Assembly (NCBI RefSeq): GCF_002954725.1
Contig: NZ_MSCQ01000002.1
Location: forward strand, 320,835 to 384,834
Direction: 5' to 3'
Origin: Photobacterium phosphoreum
GTDB taxonomy: Bacteria; Pseudomonadota; Gammaproteobacteria; Enterobacterales; Vibrionaceae
DNA: 64,000 bases
The position numbers and the translations under genes are program-made. Shown one piece after another: positions 20,588-28,934 of the stretch. Position 1 is the stretch's first letter. Every line of letters begins with the position of its first letter. The notes under the pieces were generated by a model, which saw only the letters and a program-made list of their open reading frames with translations, was not told the origin of the DNA and did no database searches.

Positions 20588-22279
20588 ATGCTATCTGACT
20601 TACATTTCCAATTTCAACCTCGATATTATAATGGCGAAATATCTTCCTATGAAGCGTTATTAAGAACTCCTACATCTGATATTGAAAGTTTTATTGAGAC
20701 AATAGATGATCATGTGACATTTGATTTGTCTATTATTGAATCTGTCATTAATAAACGTGCATGTTTAGCTAATGCGGAAAAGATACAAGTATCGATTAAT
20801 ATTTCTATGGCTAGTTTGCTTGATGATCATTTTGTTCAAGCATGTGCAAACATATTTAAACATGAAAAAAATATCATTTTAGAGCTTACTCGACATGATG
20901 CAAGTGATGATTTTTCTCGTCTACAAACCGCAATTAAGACATTGAAAGCTTTAGATATAGAGTTTGCATTGGATGATTATGGCAAAGGTTATGCTAATAG
21001 TGAATTATTTCTGCATCTTGATGTTGACTATATTAAGTTAGATAGAAAAATCATTAAGAATATTGATCAAAGTTATATTGCTTATTCATTAGTAAAGACG
21101 ACTTATGAAAAAATAGCGAATGTACTGGGTAAAAAGGTTATTGTCGAAGGTGTGGAAACATTTGAGCAATTAAATTTACTCAAACAATTTGGTTGTATGA
21201 TTTATCAAGGTTTTTATTTTTCTAAACCGATTAATTTTGACCAAATAAAACCAACAAAGTTGACGATAGATAGCCAGAAACAAGATTTACAAACATTCTG
21301 TAATTTACTAGATCAAGCTATTTATGAAATGAATCGAGCGCCTAATCCTAAAGCGATTAAAATAGCGATTAATAATCTAATTAAGATTGATAAATATAAT
21401 ATTATTGGTATTAGTCCTGATTTTTTTGATGTTTATAATGAACAACGTCGAATTAATAAAAACTATAACGAATTACTTGAACGTAAAAGTAGTCCCCATT
21501 TTTTATTGGTTTCATCATTAATAAGTACGTGTGATGCACTCGTTATTATTCGTGATTGTGATGGTAATGCTATTTATAATAACGATAAACATATTGATTA
21601 TTTAGGCGTTGATCTTGTTGATTATACAGCAGAACAAGCGTGTGAATTATTTCCTGATTATCGAACTTGTATTAAATTAGATAAAGAATTACTCAATAGT
21701 GAAACTTGTTTTATTGTATCAAATGAAACCGTAGAAACTGAAAATGGTAAGCAATTTTTTCATACCTATAGACAGAAGATAACCCATTTTAATCAAGCAT
21801 TTATCATTTGTAGTGTTTATGAAGCAAATGATAGTATCATTATTGATGATTTGACGGGCTGTTATCAAAAAAGTTATCTAGAATCGACTTATGCTTGCGC
21901 TTATCAAACATTAGTCTTTATTGATTTAGACGGTTTTAAATTAATTAATGATATATATGGGCATAATAAAGGCGATGAGGTTTTACGTGATTTTGCACAA
22001 ACAGTTAAGAGTATGCTGCGAGAACATGATGCTATAGTACGATTTGGTGGCGATGAGTTTATATTATTACTGGATAGTTCTTTATATCATGCTGTACAGC
22101 AACGGATTGAAGTTATTCGTTGTAATATTGAAGCCTATTTTTTAGCTAAACAGCAACATCTTAGCTTTTCTTATGGCATCGTTAAAGTAGAAGAAAATAT
22201 AGCGAGTGCTTTGAATCAAGCTGATGAAGCGATGTATAAACAAAAATTCTTACGTAAACAAAAACACTCAGCTAAATAA
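20588..22279 (+). CDS. EAL-GGDEF cyclic-di-GMP enzyme with inverted domain order
   Basis: A 563-residue cytosolic protein with no membrane segment. EAL domain first (1-~230): YEALLR (Glu22), INIS, LELTR, DDYGKGYAN (Asp129, Asp130), YIKLDR, VEGVET and QGFYFSKP, so the metal and catalytic positions of a phosphodiesterase appear intact. A middle PAS-like region (~290-410) follows. The C-terminal GGDEF domain (~425-560) has GGDEF at 487-491 and an RxxD product-inhibition site (Arg478-Asp481) exactly five residues before it. Most dual proteins have GGDEF first. Both activities look possible from sequence; which dominates cannot be told. AT-rich like its surroundings; a terminator follows directly. 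Confidence 0.88.
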   Translation: MLSDLHFQFQPRYYNGEISSYEALLRTPTSDIESFIETIDDHVTFDLSIIESVINKRACLANAEKIQVSINISMASLLDDHFVQACANIFKHEKNIILELTRHDASDDFSRLQTAIKTLKALDIEFALDDYGKGYANSELFLHLDVDYIKLDRKIIKNIDQSYIAYSLVKTTYEKIANVLGKKVIVEGVETFEQLNLLKQFGCMIYQGFYFSKPINFDQIKPTKLTIDSQKQDLQTFCNLLDQAIYEMNRAPNPKAIKIAINNLIKIDKYNIIGISPDFFDVYNEQRRINKNYNELLERKSSPHFLLVSSLISTCDALVIIRDCDGNAIYNNDKHIDYLGVDLVDYTAEQACELFPDYRTCIKLDKELLNSETCFIVSNETVETENGKQFFHTYRQKITHFNQAFIICSVYEANDSIIIDDLTGCYQKSYLESTYACAYQTLVFIDLDGFKLINDIYGHNKGDEVLRDFAQTVKSMLREHDAIVRFGGDEFILLLDSSLYHAVQQRIEVIRCNIEAYFLAKQQHLSFSYGIVKVEENIASALNQADEAMYKQKFLRKQKHSAK

Positions 22280-22282
22280 TAA

Positions 22283-22310
22283 AAAAAAGAGATCATCTGA
22301 TCTCTTTTTT
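22283..22310. terminator. Bidirectional terminator
   Basis: AAAAAAGAGATCA (22283-22295) pairs with TGATCTCTTTTTT (22298-22310). It lies between convergent genes and has U-tracts in both directions. Confidence 0.85.
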
Positions 22311-22353
22311 GCTGGTGGATCATAAGCTGGTGGCTTAGATAATAATAAGTTAA

Positions 22354-22863
22354 TTACACTTGGTAGCGGCTTTTATCACCGATATCAAAATGCAAAGGCA
22401 TACGCCATTTACTAAAGGCAGCAAATGCAAGTAGTGCTGCACCTGCCACAGCAAACCCAATTGCAATATTTAGTACATTAAAGATCATACAGAACCAAAA
22501 TCCCGCTAAAACAATCGGAGTCAGTAATAATGCTTTTACTTTGAAACAAAAGTATTCTTTTATTGAAAGTGCACTAAAGACAAATAAAGCCGCCCCTAAC
22601 GCTAATGGTTGCCATAATCCAGCCATAAACCAAATAGCAGCAAATAATCCAGCCCCTTGAATTAACCAACGAAAACGTTTGTCATAAATATGGACTGTTG
22701 TTGATGCTAATAGAGCAACCATAACAAGAAAAGGGGTTGCAGCATTGGTTTCACTGCCAATAACTGCCATGATAATAGCAGCGAGAGTGAATGCAGAGCG
22801 ATATAAGATAACCGTTAGTTTATCCAGAATATCCAGTTCGCATTTAATGTGTGGATCAGCCAT
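22354..22863 (-). CDS. DUF2301 membrane protein
   Basis: A 169-residue integral membrane protein with about six hydrophobic segments, including RSAFTLAAIIMAVIG, FLVMVALLASTTVHIYD and YFCFKVKALLLTPIVLAGFW. The pattern, with an aromatic KEYFCFK loop, matches DUF2301. The start at 22863 is chosen because AGGAA lies six bases upstream; a longer frame to 22902 has no such site. Function is unknown; the family is usually described as an integral membrane protein. Convergent with the EAL-GGDEF gene. Confidence 0.7.
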   Translation of the reverse strand: MADPHIKCELDILDKLTVILYRSAFTLAAIIMAVIGSETNAATPFLVMVALLASTTVHIYDKRFRWLIQGAGLFAAIWFMAGLWQPLALGAALFVFSALSIKEYFCFKVKALLLTPIVLAGFWFCMIFNVLNIAIGFAVAGAALLAFAAFSKWRMPLHFDIGDKSRYQV

Positions 22864-23074
22864 TGAAATTCCTAGGTAGTGCAGAAAAAGAATGAGAGTC
22901 ATATTATTGTTAGCAAAACAATATTTATTGTGATCAGAGTAACATAAATACCTTTCAGTTGATCTATCGTTATGAACTGTTTGATCGTAATCAAAAGCTA
23001 CGGCAAACTATTGCTAACTATTTGTCATTTAATTGTTTTTATGATGAGTTCGGCTGTAAATAAGAGGAAATAGA

Positions 23075-24208
23075 ATGAAAAAAATTATCGCATTAAGCCT
23101 GCTATCCAGCTTAGTGGGGTGTGCGCAATTGATGCCACCTAAAACACCATTACAAGTGCCGATTGAAACTATTAATACGACAAAAGCAACGGATACATTT
23201 GTTGAGCCTACTATTGTGGCTGAATTAGACGCATCAGTTAAAACAGATCCCCTTTATGAATCGAGTGACTCAATCGCCGTTAGTGAGCAAGCGATCACTG
23301 AACCAGAACCCGCAGCAATCAGCACTGAAGCTAATACTGTAACTAATACAGCAGCTAGTGCAGCAGCTGAAATCACAGAGCCAGCTGTTACTGAATCTCA
23401 AGCGGTTGAGCCTCAAGCTGTTACAGCCGAAGCCGCGGTTAATAGCGCTGAGATAACAGAGCCGACACCTGAGGCAGTGTCAGAAGTCGCAGCAACCAGC
23501 ACTGAAGCGAATACTGTAACTAATACAGCAGCTAGTGTCCCAGCTGAAACCACAGAGTCAGCTGTTACTGAACCTCAAGCGGTTGAGCCTCAAGCAGTTA
23601 CAGCCGAGGCCGCGGTTAATAGCGCTGAGATAACAGAGCCGACACCAAAGGCTGTATCAGAAGTCGCAGCAACCAGCACTGAAGCGAATACTGTAACTAA
23701 TACAGCAGCTAGTGCTCCAGCTAGTGTCCCAGCTGAAACCACAGAGCCAGCTGTTACTGAACCTCAAGCGGTTGAGCCTCAAGCTGTTACAGCCGAAGCT
23801 GTGGTTAATAGCGCTGAGATAACAGAGCCGACACCTGAGGCTGTGTCAGAAGTCGTACCTGTAGCTGAAACGCCTACAGTAGAAGACGACACTTCGCAAA
23901 CAATCGATGACAGCTACAAAACAGTAGACATGCATGGTTATAGCCTTCAGATAACGGCATCAAGAGATGAGCAATCATTAGTCACGTTGTTATCGACATT
24001 AGAGAGCCAACAACCGGCGTGGGTCAATAAAAAAATGCTTAATGGTAGTCAAGCTTACACATTATTAGTGGGTCATTATGCTGATTACGATCAAGCCAAA
24101 TCAGCGTTAGCGTTATTGCCTCAAGCTGTGCAACAAAACGGTGCATTTGTACGTAACTTCTATGATATTGAGCATACAGGCTCACCACAATTGAAGCAGT
24201 TACAATAA
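23075..24208 (+). CDS. SPOR-domain lipoprotein with tandem Ala/Glu/Pro/Thr repeats
   Basis: A 377-residue lipoprotein (lipobox LVGC, Cys16) with a C-terminal SPOR-like domain (~290-365, starting GYSLQITASRDEQ). Between them is a repetitive, disordered linker of three copies of a 59-residue unit (STEANTVTNTAAS...EITEPTPEAVSEV). The linker presumably lets the SPOR domain reach peptidoglycan from the outer membrane. SD AGAGGAAATAGA lies upstream of the ATG. The SPOR part resembles the protein at 6734-7288. The repeat number may vary between strains. Confidence 0.8.
   Translation: MKKIIALSLLSSLVGCAQLMPPKTPLQVPIETINTTKATDTFVEPTIVAELDASVKTDPLYESSDSIAVSEQAITEPEPAAISTEANTVTNTAASAAAEITEPAVTESQAVEPQAVTAEAAVNSAEITEPTPEAVSEVAATSTEANTVTNTAASVPAETTESAVTEPQAVEPQAVTAEAAVNSAEITEPTPKAVSEVAATSTEANTVTNTAASAPASVPAETTEPAVTEPQAVEPQAVTAEAVVNSAEITEPTPEAVSEVVPVAETPTVEDDTSQTIDDSYKTVDMHGYSLQITASRDEQSLVTLLSTLESQQPAWVNKKMLNGSQAYTLLVGHYADYDQAKSALALLPQAVQQNGAFVRNFYDIEHTGSPQLKQLQ
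23321..23863 (+). repeat. 177-bp tandem repeats inside the SPOR lipoprotein gene
   Basis: AGCACTGAAG recurs at 23321, 23498 and 23675, giving an exact 177-bp (59-codon) period. The third copy carries a 12-bp in-frame addition near 23710-23730 that duplicates GCTCCAGCTAGTG-like sequence. Conservation at DNA level implies recent duplication. Confidence 0.9.
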
Positions 24209-24283
24209 TTCAGTAGCTGGCAGCATATAAGCGGTGATTAAATCACCATCTACAGCATAAACTTCGCCTGATTTGAAAATAAA
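24203..24283 (-). pseudogene. Possible C-terminal remnant of an SDR-type oxidoreductase
   Basis: Between the SPOR gene and ddl the minus strand reads FIFKSGEVYAVDGDLITAYM then LPATELL and a stop at 24200-24202. G-x-V-(x)3-DG-x-x-T-A is reminiscent of the C-terminus of short-chain dehydrogenases. An in-frame stop lies directly upstream, so at most 27 codons survive. Identification is tentative. Confidence 0.3.
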
Positions 24284-24430
24284 TCACGATATGATGAGGT
24301 TGAGGGTACATTCACATTACTTTTTTGATTACTATATTCAGCAGTGAATGCCTTGCTATTTTGGCCTTGGTAGTCTCCAAGGTCTTTGTGAACCGCATTG
24401 TATTGTGATTGGTATAATTAAGGAACAATA

Positions 24431-25429
24431 ATGAGTTCTATCCATGTTTTATTATTATGCGGTGGCGGTAGCGCTGAGCATGAAGTTTCTCTTGTGTCAG
24501 CAAATTTTATTGAACAGCAATTAAAAGCGATTGATGGCGTTAGCTATACACGTGTAGAAATGACTAAAAATGAAGGTTGGTTAAATGCAAACCAACATTC
24601 TTGTGAATTGAACTTAGATAAAACATTATCTGCTGTCGGTGAGCAATCTATCACGATTGATTACGTGATCCCTTGTGTGCATGGTTTTCCTGGTGAAACT
24701 GGCGATTTGCAATCATTGTTTGATTTAGCGGGTTTGCCTTATTTGGGCTGTGGTGCTGAAGCGAGCACAAATTGTTTTAACAAAATCACCACCAAGTTAT
24801 GGTTTGATGCATTAAATATCCCAAATACGCCGTATGTTTTCCTGAGTGAGAACAATGAAGACGCTCACCAACAAGCCCAAACAGCATTAAACCAATGGGG
24901 TAAGGTGTTCGTTAAAGCAGCATGCCAAGGTTCTTCTGTTGGCTGTTACAGTGTGGTCGATACAGAGCAATTACGTGTTGCTGTTAACAATGCGTTTGGT
25001 TATTCAAACCAAGTGTTAATTGAAAAAACCATTAAGCCGCGTGAGCTTGAAGTCGCTGCTTATCAATTTGGTGATCAACTTATTATTACCAAACCCGGTG
25101 AAGTATCGTGTCCTGATGATAAGTTTTATAGCTACGAAGAAAAATACAGCACTGATAGTTTATCAACAACTCAAGTTGAAGCCCGTAATTTAACGCCAGA
25201 GCAAGTTGAAGCAATTCAACATTATGCACGTAAAGCGTTTGAACAAATGAAGCTTAAAGACTTATCTCGAATTGATTTCTTCTTGAGTGAAGATAACGAG
25301 ATCTTATTAAATGAAATCAATACCTTCCCTGGAATGACGCCAATTTCAATGTTCCCTAAAATGTTAGAGAACTATGGCCATAGTTTTACTGACTTTATTG
25401 AACTTGCGATTAAAAACGCAGTGAAATAA
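24431..25429 (+). CDS. ddl: D-alanine--D-alanine ligase
   Basis: A 332-residue ATP-grasp ligase that joins two D-alanines for peptidoglycan synthesis. Visible motifs: N-terminal GGGSAEHEVSLVSA, IPCVHGFPGETGDLQSL, GLPYLGCGAEAS, KAACQGSSVGCYSV, KPRELEVAAY, and C-terminal RIDFFL...LNEINTFPGMTPISMFP, which contributes Mg/ATP ligands. Complete length. It is not in a division/cell-wall cluster; stand-alone ddl copies are known in vibrios. A TATAAT at 24413-24418 lies too near the ATG to be judged safely as the promoter. A strong terminator follows. Confidence 0.95.
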   Translation: MSSIHVLLLCGGGSAEHEVSLVSANFIEQQLKAIDGVSYTRVEMTKNEGWLNANQHSCELNLDKTLSAVGEQSITIDYVIPCVHGFPGETGDLQSLFDLAGLPYLGCGAEASTNCFNKITTKLWFDALNIPNTPYVFLSENNEDAHQQAQTALNQWGKVFVKAACQGSSVGCYSVVDTEQLRVAVNNAFGYSNQVLIEKTIKPRELEVAAYQFGDQLIITKPGEVSCPDDKFYSYEEKYSTDSLSTTQVEARNLTPEQVEAIQHYARKAFEQMKLKDLSRIDFFLSEDNEILLNEINTFPGMTPISMFPKMLENYGHSFTDFIELAIKNAVK

Positions 25430-25451
25430 ACCTGATTAAGACAGTTATTAT

Positions 25452-25480
25452 AAAGCCAACCGTTATAGGTTGGCTTTTTT
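25452..25480 (+). terminator. Terminator of ddl
   Basis: AAAGCCAACC (25452-25461) pairs with GGTTGGCTTT (25468-25477), 6-nt loop, then TTT. Confidence 0.9.
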
Positions 25481-25534
25481 AGATCTCTTCTTTTTATATC
25501 AATCCCAATCAGTTTCTGACTTAATTCAATGTCC

Positions 25535-25583
25535 TCTTTCGTCATTTCCTACCGTGAATACCCGCGAGGGCAATAGGGAGTCT
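25535..25583. repeat. REP-like extragenic palindrome
   Basis: The segment has GTCATTTCCTACC ... CCCGCGAGGG ... ATAGGGAGTCT, resembling dispersed extragenic palindromes of the GTCATTCCC type. Its GC-rich core stands out in AT-rich flanks. Only one copy was noticed in this window. Confidence 0.4.
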
Positions 25584-25624
25584 AATGCTTTTGAAAGATG
25601 ACCACTTAATTAATGGAATTGATA

Positions 25625-26596
25625 TTATTTATTGTTGCTATTTTTTTCAGCGAATTTCTTTAATGTGTTATCACGTTTAGCGCGTTGACCAACATATTGT
25701 GCAGGCATAGCAGGGCTGCGCCAGCGACCTTGATGTTGGATTTGGTGAATAGAAAGCCCAGCATCGGCTAAATCTTGGCTAGCACCTACTCGTGGGGATT
25801 GTCCTGAAAAAATCACATCTGTTGGGAGTTCAAGTTCTTGGCTTGCGCGTCTGAAAATACGGTAGATAGAAGAGTGATCGAGAGGGTTATCACCGATATT
25901 GTTATGTCTATCTATACGGCGAAAAACAAACCCGCTATCGATCATCGCTAAGGTTAACCATCGATTTACCGCATCAGAAGCGACATCACTTAATGCGATT
26001 AAATTATCATTGACCGAAAGGGTAATTAACCCATCTGCTGTGACTTCAACATCATTGATCGTTAATGCTGTTACTTCAGAACGTTTTAGCATTGCTTCAA
26101 AGGTCATCGCCCAAATCGCCATGTCACGTACATCTTTTGCTTTGGTTGAGCGCATAAATGAATCGAGTAGTTCATGTAAGTGGTTATCACGAAAGCCATA
26201 AGCATTGGTGTAATCATCATGTTTATCAAGACGTTGCTTATGCATAGCAAGTTTTATTTCATTGCTTAAACAGGGATTAGGTAGAGCATGACAGCGATGA
26301 ACCAAACCAATAGTGACAATGTAACGTTTAAGGCTGGCTAGTTTACGTGTTAGGGCCATTTTTTCAATATAGCGATGCACGATTTCCGCGGAGGCGGGTA
26401 ACGGGGAGCTATTATGCTGAGCACAAAAAAGTAAAAAACTATTCCAGTCATTTTTAAAGGCGACCAGTGTGTTTTTAGCATACTGTTGGTGGGTTAATCG
26501 TTGCCAAATAGTAATGTTTTCAGCAACCGATGAAAAATCAGCAATGCTTGCGCCACAAATCGTTTCGTTCTCAATAACAGGGATTTTCTTTGCCAT
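25625..26596 (-). CDS. Tyrosine recombinase/phage-type integrase with altered box II
   Basis: A 323-residue site-specific recombinase. N-terminal SAM-like core-binding region (~25-125) and catalytic domain (~135-320). Catalytic positions: Arg172 (KRSEV), box II reading SGQSPRVGASQDL with Arg269 but Gln266 where the usual motif (GHSxRxGxAQDL) has His, Trp292 in GRW, and nucleophile Tyr301 in QYVGQ. The ATG at 26596 follows AGGTG by six bases. No phage, excisionase or att-like repeats are adjacent, so this is an orphan. The Gln may reduce or alter activity. Confidence 0.8.
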   Translation of the reverse strand: MAKKIPVIENETICGASIADFSSVAENITIWQRLTHQQYAKNTLVAFKNDWNSFLLFCAQHNSSPLPASAEIVHRYIEKMALTRKLASLKRYIVTIGLVHRCHALPNPCLSNEIKLAMHKQRLDKHDDYTNAYGFRDNHLHELLDSFMRSTKAKDVRDMAIWAMTFEAMLKRSEVTALTINDVEVTADGLITLSVNDNLIALSDVASDAVNRWLTLAMIDSGFVFRRIDRHNNIGDNPLDHSSIYRIFRRASQELELPTDVIFSGQSPRVGASQDLADAGLSIHQIQHQGRWRSPAMPAQYVGQRAKRDNTLKKFAEKNSNNK

Positions 26597-26769
26597 CACA
26601 ACACCTAATGCACTATAACTTTATATTGTTGAATACTAGCAACGATCATCAAAAAACGAAAGAATAATTACAAAAAACTGGCTTAGCTGTGTAAGTGTTA
26701 TTATTATGTAGTCAGTTAAGGTAATGATTATTAAAGAATGTAACGCTTTAATAGGGAAGGGAATAGACA

Positions 26770-27120
26770 ATGAAAAAACGCCTTTTTCACCGTGGTTATA
26801 TCATTGAAAATAGCACTGGATTAAAGTCTGACTGGAAGACTGTCATTAATGGACGATCTATTCAAGGGATGCTAACCAATATTAAAAAAAGTGTGGATTG
26901 GTGGTGTGATACTAAAGCTTTTATGCCACCAGAAAGGTTTAATGCCATACAACAAGCTGATGCAATACCATCACTTTTAACAACTGAACATTATCGCGGT
27001 ATTGTACTTAAAAATGATAGTGGTAAAGGTAATGAATGGTATGCCATTGTAAGAGGTCAATTGCTTAAAGGTGATGTGATTTCGATTAAAAAGTACCTAG
27101 ATAAAATTAGTACAAATTAA
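26770..27120 (+). CDS. DUF3319-type small protein
   Basis: A 116-residue soluble protein. The opening MKKRLFHRGYIIENSTG...DWKTVINGRS, followed by IKKSVDWWCD, fits DUF3319, a Vibrionaceae family of unknown function. Two halves look alike: HRGYIIENSTGLKSDWKTVI and YRGIVLKNDSGKGNEWYAIV, each followed by G-x-(L/I)-x-G and I-K-K, suggesting internal duplication. AAGGGAAT precedes the ATG. Monocistronic. Confidence 0.6.
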   Translation: MKKRLFHRGYIIENSTGLKSDWKTVINGRSIQGMLTNIKKSVDWWCDTKAFMPPERFNAIQQADAIPSLLTTEHYRGIVLKNDSGKGNEWYAIVRGQLLKGDVISIKKYLDKISTN

Positions 27121-27150
27121 AAAGTAGTGCCTATGTGTTACAGGCACTAC
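27118..27150 (-). terminator. Terminator of the retropepsin-like gene
   Basis: GTAGTGCCT (27124-27132) pairs with AGGCACTAC (27142-27150); on the minus strand TTTTTA follows. Confidence 0.75.
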
Positions 27151-27175
27151 CTCCAATAATTAATTGATGGTGTTA

Positions 27176-27700
27176 TTAATCATCATTATCTTTTTTGGAC
27201 ACATCAACGAGATATTTACCATCAAGCCAGTTACGACCGATTAGCAATTTATATTCTAATTTTTTACGATCGCGGAGATTAACTGGAATAGCATGACTTT
27301 TACCGTTCCAAATCAAATCCATGACTACAGCATAGCGGCGTTCAACACCCTGAGCGTTACGTATCTTACTGATTTTAATTATTTTACCAGTATGTGTTTC
27401 TTCTTTTCCTTCAGCGTTTGCTGTCGTGAAACGAATCATTTTACCTAGATTTTCATGCCAGCTTTGTTTGCTATTTGCTGGTTTATTATTGCCGTCAATG
27501 ACATGTAAATCATAAGCATTAATAGACGTTGTGTTAGCTCCCGTATCGATACGTGCTTTAAAATCCATATTAAGATCTTTAATATGAATAGTCTCAACAG
27601 GACCAACAATGTATTTCCCACTACATTCGTTAGCCGCATAGCTCATTGTTGATACTGTTGCAGCGACAATAAACATGGCAGAAATAAAAACTCTTTTCAC
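27176..27700 (-). CDS. Exported retropepsin-like (RimK/LysX-associated, PF05618-type) protein
   Basis: A 174-residue exported protein. The GTG start at 27700 is chosen because an excellent AGGAG site lies five bases upstream and it yields a normal signal peptide (MKRVFISAMFIVAATVSTMSYA). The longer frame to 27766 would add an unlikely N-terminus. The mature part has the aspartic-protease-like motif ARIDTGANTTSIN (Asp in DTGA) and LLIGRNWL, hallmarks of the family often named ATP-dependent zinc protease. Despite that name, the sequence looks like a single-domain retropepsin fold. Substrate unknown; envelope location inferred. Confidence 0.78.
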   Translation of the reverse strand: MKRVFISAMFIVAATVSTMSYAANECSGKYIVGPVETIHIKDLNMDFKARIDTGANTTSINAYDLHVIDGNNKPANSKQSWHENLGKMIRFTTANAEGKEETHTGKIIKISKIRNAQGVERRYAVVMDLIWNGKSHAIPVNLRDRKKLEYKLLIGRNWLDGKYLVDVSKKDNDD

Positions 27701-27796
27701 ATAAACTCCTGATATTATTAAACCTTCAATGTAGATAATAGACTTAGTAATTATCTTTATGTTCAATTTTATGTAAAAACTATAAAAAAAGGATAT

Positions 27797-28402
27797 TTAA
27801 TGCATAAAAAGTTGTTTTTCAATGGACTGAAAACAGTTTTGGGTTTGATTAAATTGAATAGTGTTAAAACCTAGCCCTGATGCAATTTGGATATTTTCGT
27901 AATTATCATCAATAAAAAGGCTTTCTTGTGGGGTTAATTGATAACGCTCACACAGACGTAAGAAAATTTCTTGTTCTGGTTTCATCACCAATTCTTTACC
28001 TGAGACTAAACCACCATCAAAAAATGAAATAAAATGATGTTTTTCATAAAGCGTATCAAAAAAAGCACTACACATATTCGTCAGATAATAAAGAGAATAG
28101 GGCTGTTGAGTTAATTGATAAAATAAAGCTTCAGTTTGTTGTATTTTTGTCAGGCTGTGCTGAATATGATTGATAAACTCTTCTATGCGCAGGGAAGGGA
28201 TTTGTGTACGCGCAGAAAATTTAGGGATCACTTCGGCAAGTAGCATCGTTCCACGATCAAGGGACAACCAATCAGAATGTTGAAGGACATCATGCAGTAA
28301 GATATCGCGTTCAGGTTGTGACACCGTAAAACTATTCACAATTTGAAGTGGATTCCACTCAAATAGGACTGCACCAAAATCAAAAATCACATTACGAATC
28401 AT
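27797..28402 (-). CDS. HAD-superfamily phosphatase (YihX-like)
   Basis: A 201-residue cytosolic hydrolase. Motif I is VIFDFGAVLFEW (nucleophile Asp; the second Asp of the usual DxD is replaced by Gly as in the epoxide-hydrolase/YihX branch), motif II YYLTNMC, motif III Lys in MKPEQEIF, motif IV FIDDNYENI. The start at 28402 follows a CGGAAC site; the longer frame to 28459 lacks one. E. coli YihX dephosphorylates alpha-glucose-1-phosphate; the substrate here is only inferred. Divergent from yciH. Confidence 0.82.
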   Translation of the reverse strand: MIRNVIFDFGAVLFEWNPLQIVNSFTVSQPERDILLHDVLQHSDWLSLDRGTMLLAEVIPKFSARTQIPSLRIEEFINHIQHSLTKIQQTEALFYQLTQQPYSLYYLTNMCSAFFDTLYEKHHFISFFDGGLVSGKELVMKPEQEIFLRLCERYQLTPQESLFIDDNYENIQIASGLGFNTIQFNQTQNCFQSIEKQLFMH

Positions 28403-28523
28403 AAGATGTTCCGTTAGAGTACCATTTATTGATAGTATTGGTTCATGAGTATTTCGCAAGATTGATGTGCTAACTTCTAGTGCTATTCACACAATCAAGC
28501 AACCAAATGAGATAGATTGCACA

Positions 28524-28847
28524 ATGAGTGATAATAATCGTTTAGTTTTCTCAACTGAGACTGGTCGAATCAAAGAAGAAAAAGTACAACCAGTACGCCC
28601 ACAAGGTGATGGTATTGTTCGTATTCAGCGTGAAACCAAAGGTCGTAAAGGCAAAGGTGTGTGTATTGTTTCGGGTCTTGATGTAGAAGATACCCAATTA
28701 AAACTGATTGCCGCTGAGTTAAAAAAAGTGTGTGGCTGTGGTGGTTCAGTAAAAGATGGAAAAATTGAAATTCAAGGTGATAAGCGCGATGTAATCAAAG
28801 CGCACCTTGAAAAGAAAGGCCATACAGTCAAATTAGCTGGCGGTTGA
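28524..28847 (+). CDS. yciH: YciH, SUI1/eIF1-like translation factor
   Basis: A 107-residue SUI1-fold protein: MSDNNRLVFSTETG, then RIKEE, VRIQRETKGRKGKGV, LKLIAAELKKVCGCGGSVKDG and KIEIQGDKRDVIKAHLEKKGH. This matches YciH, which in E. coli tunes initiation fidelity under stress. The ATG at 28524 is chosen since upstream codons are unlike the family. A hairpin terminator follows. Confidence 0.93.
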   Translation: MSDNNRLVFSTETGRIKEEKVQPVRPQGDGIVRIQRETKGRKGKGVCIVSGLDVEDTQLKLIAAELKKVCGCGGSVKDGKIEIQGDKRDVIKAHLEKKGHTVKLAGG

Positions 28848-28891
28848 TTGCTAAAACAGAATCTTAGTGATTCATTATCATAGAACAGTAT

Positions 28892-28930
28892 AATCAGGCA
28901 GTAACGTTAAAGTTACTGCCTGATTTTTAT
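28892..28930 (+). terminator. Terminator of yciH
   Basis: A 14-bp perfect stem (28892-28905 with 28912-28925), 6-nt loop, ending in ATTTTTAT. Confidence 0.85.
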
Positions 28931-28934
28931 AATT

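Noticed and set aside
24413..24430. TATAAT just upstream of ddl
   Set aside because: It would leave almost no room for transcription start and ribosome binding before the ATG, so it was not called as a promoter.
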